This document shows, one piece after another, positions 1 to 4,584 of a stretch of DNA of 6,125 nt (positions within the stretch are counted from its first letter, which is position 1; each line of letters starts with the position of its first letter). The notes below the pieces were generated by a model. It ran no database searches. It was not told the origin of the DNA and saw only the letters and a program-made list of their open reading frames with translations. The stretch is from Campylobacterales bacterium (GTDB taxonomy: Bacteria; Campylobacterota; Campylobacteria; Campylobacterales; QNZT01), in NCBI GenBank assembly GCA_027081495.1, contig JALWKJ010000066.1, forward strand, positions 1-6,125. The letters run 5' to 3'. The translations under genes were made by a program, and so were the position numbers.

Positions 1-400
1 CATAAGAGATCGGCCAATCGCTTACATTTGCCCCCTTTATCTCTCCAAATTCACTCAATAGTCTAAAATCTTTCGGATGGAGTCTATGAAAAAATCCGCT
101 CATGAAATTGGAAGATCCGCCGACGATATTTCCGTTCCAAAAATCCCAGCCTGATTGATAGGTAGGCGTCGTCGTCCATTTACCGTTGCTATCTCTGCTT
201 TCTATTACATGATACTCTTTATCTAAAGGCGGCGTCGTTACGCTTCTTCTGCAAAAAGCTATCTCGTCTTTGGAAAAATCGCCCTCTTTATAAAAATCGC
301 CCTTTTCCAAAACAACCACTTTCGCCCCGGCTTGGCTTAATTCATACGCTATAGGCGAAGCTCCGGCGCCGCTTCCGACTATACAAATGTCATATTTCAT
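1..400 (-). CDS. GMC-family FAD-dependent oxidoreductase, N-terminal part (runs off the left edge)
   Basis: The first 133 residues are visible. They open with a Rossmann dinucleotide-binding motif, GSGAGA at residues 9-14, and an acidic residue after the second strand (E32 in VVVLEKG), as expected for FAD binding. A second FAD-contacting stretch, GNIVGGSSNFMSG at about residues 90-102, matches the GMC oxidoreductase signature. The family oxidises alcohols, sugars or sugar acids with bound FAD. The substrate cannot be read from this part, because the catalytic His and substrate domain lie outside the window. The ATG overlaps the stop of the upstream subunit-3 gene by four bases (ATGA), so translation is probably coupled. 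There is no signal peptide of its own. By analogy with gluconate dehydrogenases it would be carried through the Tat system by the upstream partner. That pairing resembles Campylobacter Cj0414/Cj0415, which is recalled and not tested. Confidence 0.9.
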   Translation of the reverse strand, partial: MKYDICIVGSGAGASPIAYELSQAGAKVVVLEKGDFYKEGDFSKDEIAFCRRSVTTPPLDKEYHVIESRDSNGKWTTTPTYQSGWDFWNGNIVGGSSNFMSGFFHRLHPKDFRLLSEFGEIKGANVSDWPISY

Positions 401-870
401 AAAAGCTTTCCGAATCTAACGACGGGTGTCGGAACTCCAGGTTTGTGATTTAGACTTTTATATCCTTTTTGTCCGACATTGCCGCCATATATCGGGTCGC
501 TTAAAAGCGCTTCAAAAGTATAGTTTAAAAGCGTAGATATCCAGTTTTGCCCAAACGAAGTCTGTGAAAATTCTTGCAAAATCGACTCTTTTTTATCTTT
601 TTTCAAATCACTCTTCCACCCTCTTCTTACTATCTCGTCAACTCCGTCAAAAATAAATCTCAAATCACCTTTGTCAAACGAACTATCAAAACTAACGATT
701 TTCAGATATCTCGCCGATTTTATCTCTCTAGCGGAGGGAAACGGCGGATTTTTCGGAAATAGATGCTCTTGTACGCTTTGGATTATCCGCCATCTATCCT
801 CTTTTTTATCACTATATAACGAAGAGCCGATCGCCGCTGAACTTATAGTTAAAAATTCTCTTCTATTCAT
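397..870 (-). CDS. Gluconate 2-dehydrogenase subunit 3-like protein with Tat signal
   Basis: This 157-residue protein begins MNRREFLTISSAAIGSS, a twin-arginine signal (RREFL), so it is predicted to be exported folded to the periplasm. The C-terminal half carries LLSDPIYGGN (about residues 122-131), then G-x-K-G-Y and KPGVPTP. This is the typical subunit-3 ending, DPxYGGN...GW..L.Y.PG. The subunit partners the GMC flavoprotein encoded immediately downstream (4-base overlap) and probably provides its export signal. An in-frame ATG lies six bases upstream at 876, but the Shine-Dalgarno AAGGA (880-876) overlaps it and sits five bases before the ATG at 870, so 870 is the better start. At 157 residues it is shorter than many family members, which are often above 200 as I recall. 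No cytochrome c subunit is visible, so the electron acceptor is unknown. Confidence 0.85.
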   Translation of the reverse strand: MNRREFLTISSAAIGSSLYSDKKEDRWRIIQSVQEHLFPKNPPFPSAREIKSARYLKIVSFDSSFDKGDLRFIFDGVDEIVRRGWKSDLKKDKKESILQEFSQTSFGQNWISTLLNYTFEALLSDPIYGGNVGQKGYKSLNHKPGVPTPVVRFGKLL

Positions 871-919
871 GATCATCCTTTTGACTAAAATCTCATTTTT
901 CGGAGGGTTTTATTTAGTT

Positions 920-934
920 ATTATATCAATTATA
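920..934 (-). promoter_or_regulatory. Candidate promoter(s) for the GMC/subunit-3 operon
   Basis: Two perfect TATAAT boxes occur on the minus strand, at 934-929 and 925-920, about 50-60 bases upstream of the ATG at 870. Neither has a recognisable -35 hexamer at 17 bases, as is common in Campylobacterota. Which one is used cannot be decided from sequence. Confidence 0.5.
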
Positions 935-1003
935 TGTGTAGTAATAATGTAACATTTTTGAATTATTTTCATTTTTTACAATTTACTACACAGTTTCTAC
1001 ACA
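935..1003. promoter_or_regulatory. Candidate operator: inverted TGTGTAGTAA repeat plus phased CTACACA boxes
   Basis: A perfect 10-base inverted repeat lies in the divergent intergenic region: TGTGTAGTAA at 935-944 and TTACTACACA at 983-992. A further CTACACA at 997-1003 repeats the box at 986-992 in the same direction, 11 bases on. The two plus-strand boxes lie just upstream of the TATAAT at 1013. The inverted copy abuts the minus-strand TATAAT at 934-929. This placement suits a regulator shared by both transcription units; the regulator is unknown. Confidence 0.45.
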
Positions 1004-1012
1004 AGATTTTAT

Positions 1013-1018
1013 TATAAT
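1013..1018 (+). promoter_or_regulatory. -10 box for the GKC-repeat protein gene
   Basis: A perfect TATAAT follows a T-rich stretch (GATTTTAT) and lies about 30 bases before the ATG at 1049. Transcription would begin near 1025, giving a short leader with the AAGGAG ribosome binding site at 1036-1041. No -35 hexamer is seen. The CTACACA direct repeats occupy that position instead. Confidence 0.55.
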
Positions 1019-1048
1019 TTGCCATATCAAAAAACAAGGAGATCTACA

Positions 1049-1360
1049 ATGGTATTAAAAACAGCAAAAGCGCTTTTTATAGGTTTACTACTGACTTTTG
1101 GAGCTATGTCGCTGCAAGCCGATACAAACGAGCTTAAAAATGTTACAACCGAAAAAGTTTTAAAAACAAACTGCACCGCGGCAAAATGTAAAGACGGTAA
1201 ATGCGCCAACGCGAAAGCCGGCAAATGCCAAGCAGGTAAATGCGGTCAAGGAAAAAATATGGATACCAAATCGATGAAATGTCAAAGCGGTAAATGTGAA
1301 CATGCGAAAAAAGCGCCCGCGATGAAATGCCAAGCCGGTAAATGCGGTCAAGGAAAATAA
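1049..1360 (+). CDS. Exported Cys/Lys-rich GKC-repeat protein, HvfA-like
   Basis: This is a 103-residue precursor. Residues 1-24 form a Sec signal peptide (MVLKTAK, a hydrophobic core, then SLQA before D25), so the mature protein is periplasmic. After a short linker it is low-complexity, with nine Cys at 42, 47, 52, 60, 65, 78, 83, 94 and 99. Within each group they are exactly five residues apart, and five sit in GKC. The closing block KCQAGKCGQGK occurs twice. Five-residue GKC periodicity recalls HvfA precursors (EGKCG repeats), whose Cys are modified by MNIO (DUF692) enzymes to bind copper. No such enzyme or DUF2063 partner is in this window, so metal binding by unmodified thiols is equally possible. 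The start is chosen from AAGGAG at 1036-1041, seven bases before the ATG; an in-frame ATG at 1019 would spoil the signal peptide. Gene reality is well supported; the function is inference. Confidence 0.8.
   Translation: MVLKTAKALFIGLLLTFGAMSLQADTNELKNVTTEKVLKTNCTAAKCKDGKCANAKAGKCQAGKCGQGKNMDTKSMKCQSGKCEHAKKAPAMKCQAGKCGQGK
1223..1357 (+). repeat. Near-identical 33-base repeats within the GKC-repeat gene
   Basis: Positions 1223-1255 and 1325-1357 are identical except for one base (A in GCAGGT against C in GCCGGT), and both encode KCQAGKCGQGK. A third, diverged copy lies at about 1277-1297 (KCQSGKC). CGATGAAATG also precedes copies two and three (1272-1281 and 1320-1329). The nucleotide identity, including third positions, suggests recent internal duplication or gene conversion. 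Confidence 0.8.
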
Positions 1361-1374
1361 CGCACTTTAAACTT

Positions 1375-1404
1375 AAACAGAGAAAATCATAACTTTCTCT
1401 GTTT
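1375..1404 (+). terminator. Hairpin after the GKC-repeat gene, probable terminator
   Basis: A perfect 11-base stem is formed by AAACAGAGAAA at 1375-1385 and TTTCTCTGTTT at 1394-1404, with an eight-base loop, starting 15 bases after the stop codon. The distal arm is T-rich but no clean T-run follows, so termination may be partial. Confidence 0.55.
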
Positions 1405-1445
1405 CTGCTTCAATGTAAAATATTATTTACTCTTTTTAGTTACTT

Positions 1446-1451
1446 TATAAT
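1446..1451 (+). promoter_or_regulatory. Possible -10 box for the 48-residue lipoprotein gene
   Basis: TATAAT lies behind a T-rich tract (TTACTCTTTTTAGTTACTT), the usual pattern of Campylobacterota promoters. If used, it gives a leader of about 160 bases containing the repeats and hairpin described at 1534-1601. No better -10 box was found closer to the gene. Confidence 0.4.
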
Positions 1452-1533
1452 CGAGTCCTCTGAAATATATGATTCTCGAATAAGCAAATTTAAAGCAATT
1501 AAACTTATTTTAGAAATTTCCGATTTTGTATGT

Positions 1534-1561
1534 ATCGATCATCGTATCGAAATAAATCGAT
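1534..1561. promoter_or_regulatory. Cluster of ATCGA repeats
   Basis: ATCGAT occurs at 1534-1539 and 1556-1561 and ATCGA at 1546-1550, with a further ATCG at 1541-1544. The copies are spaced 12 and 10 bases apart, close to one helical turn, which is striking in otherwise AT-only DNA. The part ATCATCGTATCG (1538-1549) recurs with one change at 1879-1890 before the next lipoprotein gene. It could be a protein-binding site or part of a structured leader. Confidence 0.3.
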
Positions 1562-1601
1562 TTACATAAAAAATTGTCAAATAATTTTTTGCGTAAACGA
1601 T
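1556..1601 (+). promoter_or_regulatory. Long inverted repeat / leader hairpin before the 48-residue lipoprotein
   Basis: ATCG (1556-1559) pairs with CGAT (1598-1601). After a bulged A at 1560, TTTAC (1561-1565) pairs with GTAAA (1593-1597). Across a two-by-two mismatch, AAAAAATT (1568-1575) then pairs with AATTTTTT (1583-1590), around a seven-base loop. This is 17 pairs in 46 bases, ending nine bases before the Shine-Dalgarno at 1610-1615. The stem is mostly A-T, so its stability is uncertain. It may act in RNA as a translation or stability element, or in DNA as an operator. Confidence 0.4.
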
Positions 1602-1619
1602 ATTTAACAAAGGAGTGTT

Positions 1620-1766
1620 ATGAAAAATTTAGTTTTAGCTTCGGTTTTGGCTATAGGCGTACTAGCGATGAGTGGTTGCAGCATCAAAAAAGCCGGTTGC
1701 GGCTGCGGTTGCAGCGCGCCGAGTTATCCGTCGTGTGTTGCAAAGCCTGCTTGCGGTTGCAAGTAA
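1620..1766 (+). CDS. Small cysteine-rich lipoprotein, 48 residues
   Basis: A short gene with a good Shine-Dalgarno (AAGGAG at 1610-1615, four bases before the ATG). The product opens MKNLVLASVLAIGVLAMSGC, a type II signal peptide with the lipidated Cys at residue 20. Only 29 residues would remain after cleavage, six of them further Cys: C27, C29 and C31 in GCGCGC, C39, and C45/C47 in CGC. It would be a membrane-anchored, thiol-rich peptide in the periplasm, and metal binding or redox buffering is plausible inference only. Codon use resembles the neighbouring genes. The start of the mature region, GCSIK, matches GCTIK in the lipoprotein encoded at 2053, with Cys at the same residue, suggesting paralogy. 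I recognise no named family. A stable tetraloop hairpin follows the stop. Confidence 0.75.
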   Translation: MKNLVLASVLAIGVLAMSGCSIKKAGCGCGCSAPSYPSCVAKPACGCK

Positions 1767-1772
1767 ACTTAA

Positions 1773-1792
1773 GAGATAGCTTCGGCTATCTC
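1773..1792 (+). terminator. UUCG-tetraloop hairpin, probable terminator
   Basis: GAGATAGC at 1773-1780 and GCTATCTC at 1785-1792 form a perfect eight-base stem closed as C(UUCG)G, an exceptionally stable tetraloop, seven bases after the stop. There is no immediate T-run, so it could instead protect the 3' end of the message. Confidence 0.55.
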
Positions 1793-1871
1793 GGTTACTG
1801 TCGCTTTATCTACTAAAAATCTAACATTCTTTATCTTTTTTATTAAACTATTAAACTTTTTTTTGAAAATA

Positions 1872-1896
1872 CCGATCTATCATCATATCGGCCGAT
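1872..1896. promoter_or_regulatory. CCGAT/ATCGG inverted repeats, candidate operator
   Basis: CCGAT (1872-1876) is answered by ATCGG (1887-1891), and this overlaps a perfect ten-base palindrome, ATCGGCCGAT, at 1887-1896. Between them, ATCATCATATCG (1879-1890) matches 11 of 12 bases of 1538-1549 upstream of the other lipoprotein gene. This GC-containing island stands out in A/T-only flanks, about 160 bases before the ATG at 2053. Confidence 0.35.
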
Positions 1897-1981
1897 TATT
1901 TTGAATATTATTTTTCGGAAATTTTTATAACTTTTTCTGAAACTAAAAGTTACATTAAGGTATGTTTTTTATTATCTTGGT

Positions 1982-2027
1982 CTATAAAGTTGCTATTTTA
2001 TAGCTTTTTTGGTAAAGTATATTTACC
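1982..2027 (+). promoter_or_regulatory. Two tandem inverted repeats before the 55-residue lipoprotein
   Basis: CTATAAA (1982-1988) and TTTATAG (1997-2003) form a seven-base stem, followed by CTTTTTT. Directly after, GGTAAA (2011-2016) and TTTACC (2022-2027) form a second inverted repeat, ending 14 bases before the ribosome binding site at 2041. TATAAA at 1983-1988 lies in the first repeat and could also be the -10 box, so promoter, attenuator and operator readings all remain open. Confidence 0.35.
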
Positions 2028-2052
2028 CATTTTATATTATAAGGAGAGAAAG

Positions 2053-2220
2053 ATGAAAAAGATGGTTGTAACTCTTGCACTGGTTTCGGCAATGTTCGCG
2101 ATAAGCGGTTGTACGATAAAAACCGCTGCTACAAAAACAGTCAAAACACCGGTATGCGCCGGATGTGAAAATCTTCCCGAATGTGTTCCCGGACCTTACG
2201 GCGACTGCATTAAAAACTAA
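2053..2220 (+). CDS. Small cysteine-containing lipoprotein, 55 residues
   Basis: The start at 2053 is set by AAGGAG at 2041-2046, six bases upstream; an in-frame ATG at 1990 would add 21 residues that break the signal peptide. The product opens MKKMVVTLALVSAMFAISGC, a lipoprotein signal with the lipidated Cys at residue 20. The 35 mature residues begin with a Lys/Thr-rich spacer (TIKTAATKTVKT) and end in a compact Cys region: C35-A-G-C38, C44 and C52, with PGPYGDC. A CxxC plus two more Cys suggests a small metal- or disulfide-stabilised fold at the membrane surface, but this is inference and I recognise no family. The signal length and SGCxIK junction match the 48-residue lipoprotein upstream. 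It converges on gltA. Confidence 0.75.
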   Translation: MKKMVVTLALVSAMFAISGCTIKTAATKTVKTPVCAGCENLPECVPGPYGDCIKN

Positions 2221-2242
2221 GTAGAGGCAAACACCTCTACTT
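2219..2242. terminator. Bidirectional terminator between the lipoprotein gene and gltA
   Basis: A nine-base perfect stem is formed by AAGTAGAGG (2219-2227) and CCTCTACTT (2234-2242) with a six-base loop. It starts in the plus-strand stop codon and contains the gltA stop codon (2237-2239). Read on the minus strand it is followed by TAGTTTTTAA, a fair T-tract, so it fits gltA better. On the plus strand only TTTCC follows. Confidence 0.7.
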
Positions 2243-3520
2243 TCCGGTATATAACTGTCTGGGTCTCGCTATTTTTGAGAGCGGATCTTTTTTAAACTCT
2301 ATCCACTGCGCTATCCACCCTACGGTTCTTCCTATGACAAATATCGGCGTAAACATATTTCTCGGAATTTTTAACGCATAGAGAACGACTCCCGAATAAA
2401 AATCTATATTCGGATAAAGATTTCTGCTTATAAAATAGTCGTCGTTTAAAGCGATTTGCTCTATTTCATGAGCAATCTCAAGAAGTTTCGCATCCATTTT
2501 CATCTCATCTTTTAATCTATCTTGAAGTTTTTTTAAAACCTTGGCTCGCGGATCAAAATTTTTATATACCCTGTGTCCAAAACCCATAAGGCGAAAAGGA
2601 TCATTTTTATCTTTGGCTTTTTCGATGAATTTCGGTATATTTTTTACATCGCCTATCATCTCTAGTTGCGCGATAACAGATTCGTTGGCTCCACCATGCG
2701 CTCTTCCCCAAAGAGCTGAAATCCCGGCGGAAATGGCTACATACGGATGAGCTCCCGTAGATGCGACTCCTCTTACCGTAGTTGTGGAAGCGTTTTGTTC
2801 ATGATCTGCGTGAAGAGTAAAAATCGTATCAAGAGCGTCTATCTCTACCTGTTTTATCTCCAACTCGCCCTCTGAAGTGATTTTCAACTTATCATGAGGA
2901 TATGCGCGCATCATGTACAAAAAATTTTCACTAAAACTTTTTGAAATATTTGGATATATCAAAGGAATTCCCAAAGAGTGTCTATACGCAAAAGCAGCAA
3001 GTGTCGGAATCTTAGCTATGATTCTCATCGCCATTTCATGATATTCGGCTTCGTTGTTTATGTCTAAATGTTCATAATAAAAAGACGCCAAAGCCGAAAC
3101 GGAAGATGAAAGTATCGACATAGGATGAGCATTGTCCGGAAAACTGCCTATGAGATTTGTCAATCCTTCATGAACGAAACTTCTATGACGAATCTCGAGA
3201 TCAAACTCCAAAGCCTCTTTTTTATCGGGCAGCCTGCCTTTTAAAAGCAAAAAACAGACTTCTAAATATGTATATTCATTTGCAAGATTTTCAATCTCGA
3301 TACCTCTATAAAGAAGCTCTCCTTTATCGCCGTCGATAAAAGTTATCTTAGACTCGCAACTAGCGGTCGATGTAAATCCCGGATCATAAGTAAACATTCC
3401 CGTATCTTTATAAAATGTTCGAATATCCGCGACATCAGGACCTCTTGAAGCTCTTAAAACGGGGTATTCATAGGTTTTACCATTTCTGTTATCCGTAACG
3501 GTTATGCTTTTTTTTAACAT
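2237..3520 (-). CDS. gltA: Citrate synthase (hexameric, NADH-sensitive type)
   Basis: This cytoplasmic enzyme condenses acetyl-CoA with oxaloacetate to citrate, the entry step of the oxidative TCA cycle. The 427 residues align throughout with E. coli GltA. The catalytic triad is visible as H275 (GRAHGGANE), H316 (FGHRVYKNFDPRA) and D373 (PNIDFYSG), matching E. coli H264, H305 and D362. LHADHEQNAS (236-245) and the C-terminal KIARPRQLYTG are also conserved. R111-H112, R166 and K170 correspond to E. coli NADH-site residues, so allosteric inhibition is likely, though E. coli C206 has no counterpart. Compared with E. coli there is an insertion near residues 212-226 and a C-terminus about 11 residues shorter. 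R273 replaces the usual Pro two residues before the catalytic His. GGAG (3531-3528) lies seven bases before the ATG. It appears to be its own transcription unit. Confidence 0.97.
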   Translation of the reverse strand: MLKKSITVTDNRNGKTYEYPVLRASRGPDVADIRTFYKDTGMFTYDPGFTSTASCESKITFIDGDKGELLYRGIEIENLANEYTYLEVCFLLLKGRLPDKKEALEFDLEIRHRSFVHEGLTNLIGSFPDNAHPMSILSSSVSALASFYYEHLDINNEAEYHEMAMRIIAKIPTLAAFAYRHSLGIPLIYPNISKSFSENFLYMMRAYPHDKLKITSEGELEIKQVEIDALDTIFTLHADHEQNASTTTVRGVASTGAHPYVAISAGISALWGRAHGGANESVIAQLEMIGDVKNIPKFIEKAKDKNDPFRLMGFGHRVYKNFDPRAKVLKKLQDRLKDEMKMDAKLLEIAHEIEQIALNDDYFISRNLYPNIDFYSGVVLYALKIPRNMFTPIFVIGRTVGWIAQWIEFKKDPLSKIARPRQLYTGK

Positions 3521-3549
3521 AATTTATCTCCAAAAAAGTTAAGTTTAAA

Positions 3550-3555
3550 ATTATA
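3550..3555 (-). promoter_or_regulatory. -10 box for gltA
   Basis: TATAAT reads on the minus strand at 3555-3550, preceded by GTCTAGTTTTAG, the T-rich arrangement typical of Campylobacterota promoters. It lies about 30 bases upstream of the gltA ATG and just after the stop of the preceding phytase-like gene. No terminator separates the two genes, so some read-through into gltA is possible. Confidence 0.6.
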
Positions 3556-3573
3556 CTAAAACTAGACTGTAAA

Positions 3574-4584
3574 TTATGGCATTAAACTTTTTTTCAGAGA
3601 AAAAAGTACTAAAATCGTTTTCTGAAAAGGATTGTTATTGTCGTCGCTAACCATTAAAAATAAATTCTCTTTTATACGAGTAACTCCTTCAAAATTATCC
3701 AGTATCCATCCATCCTTCGTCGATGCGTTTAGCAATTCGCGAGTTTCGCAAATCCCTCTTTTTATATCGTTTAAACTGATTTTATAAATACTCAAGTATA
3801 TATCGGGTGACGGAAAAAGATCAAAATCCCGCCCGATAGCCAAAAGCGTCTCGTCGTCTATCGTTTCAAGTTCGGTTATGGCTATATTTGGATTGCTTTT
3901 TTTGATAAAACAGATTCTTCCTTTTTGATTATAAAGCCCATGATAGCCGGTTTTGGTTCCTTTTAAAGCAAATTCAGCAGTTGTTATCATACCGTATTTT
4001 TTCGTCGTCGTCACCGATTCCAACATAGAGTTTCTACCTCTATAAAGTCTTTTATCCAAAAGTTCTTTGGGAAGTTTTTTTAGATGCAAATCTCTTTTTA
4101 TATCATCAAGATTTCTCTCTTTTTTCGCTATCTCTTTACCTTTTAAATCAAATTCCAAAATTCTCGGATTATTCTCAAAAGAGATCAAAAGAGATTTTTT
4201 CCCCTCTTTATCGACAACAAGGCTCATCCCTTCGCTATCGCTCTTTTTTATAAAAAATTTATGCCCGTATCTATCTTTTAAGCGAACCGCATAAAGGGAC
4301 TTAAGAGAAGATATTTTTTTATCTTTGATTAAAATCTTAAAAGCAAAGAGTCTAGATCTGTCGCTTAACATATAGAGTATCGAGTCGTCTTTATCGTAAG
4401 CCAAAGCGGAAATTCCAAAAAACTTCTCGCCGCCGACGGAGTTTAAATCCAAAATATAGCTATTTTCTATTTTAATTTTATAATCTATATCGGCTCTGTT
4501 TTTTGGAGATATATCAAAATGAATCAGTTTCGCAAAAAGCCCCGAAAAAGCAAACGCTAAAATTAAAAACGGCTTTATGAGCAT
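3574..4584 (-). CDS. Exported phytase/esterase-like protein
   Basis: This 336-residue protein has an N-terminal signal peptide (MLIKPFLILAFAFSGLFA, probable cleavage before K19), so it is likely periplasmic. It resembles the 'esterase-like activity of phytase' beta-propeller family. Matching segments are GISALAYDKDDSILYMLSDR (57-76), DSEGMSL (116-122), SFENNPRILEFDLKG (135-149), and near the C-terminus DNFEGVTRI (296-304) followed by LFLMVSDDNNNPFQKT (308-323). Family members are linked to hydrolysis of phosphate esters or of carboxylic esters, and the true substrate is usually unknown. The Asp/Asn-rich DDNNN segment could bind a metal. The start overlaps the end of tcdA by ten bases, and no clear ribosome binding site precedes it, so translation is probably coupled. 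Being third in an operon after a nucleotidase gene hints at phosphate-ester metabolism, but that is guesswork. Confidence 0.75.
   Translation of the reverse strand: MLIKPFLILAFAFSGLFAKLIHFDISPKNRADIDYKIKIENSYILDLNSVGGEKFFGISALAYDKDDSILYMLSDRSRLFAFKILIKDKKISSLKSLYAVRLKDRYGHKFFIKKSDSEGMSLVVDKEGKKSLLISFENNPRILEFDLKGKEIAKKERNLDDIKRDLHLKKLPKELLDKRLYRGRNSMLESVTTTKKYGMITTAEFALKGTKTGYHGLYNQKGRICFIKKSNPNIAITELETIDDETLLAIGRDFDLFPSPDIYLSIYKISLNDIKRGICETRELLNASTKDGWILDNFEGVTRIKENLFLMVSDDNNNPFQKTILVLFSLKKSLMP

Noticed and set aside
671..952. Plus-strand reading frame of 93 codons opposite the subunit-3 gene
   Set aside because: It is antisense to a well-supported Tat-exported protein, lacks a ribosome binding site, and its hydrophobic end merely reflects T-rich intergenic DNA.
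1019..1048. Upstream in-frame start for the GKC-repeat protein
   Set aside because: It would begin at the presumed transcription start and add a charged tail before the signal peptide; AAGGAG at 1036-1041 points to 1049.
1223..1357. CRISPR-like repeats
   Set aside because: The repeats are in frame, encode a protein motif and are few; there are no regular spacers and no cas genes.
1574..1816. Plus-strand reading frame of 80 codons overlapping the 48-residue lipoprotein
   Set aside because: It has no ribosome binding site, no export signal or recognisable motif, and it runs through both the leader hairpin and the terminator hairpin. The overlapping lipoprotein frame has a clear Shine-Dalgarno and signal peptide.
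1049..2220. A complete peptide-modification (MNIO/DUF2063) gene cluster
   Set aside because: No reading frame in the window shows the long conserved sequence of either enzyme, so only the possible precursor is claimed.
3541..3589. Inverted repeat AAGTTTAA / TTAAACTT with trailing T-run as a plus-strand terminator
   Set aside because: No plus-strand gene ends here, the loop would be 33 bases long, and the sequence is explained by the gltA promoter region and the end of the phytase-like gene.
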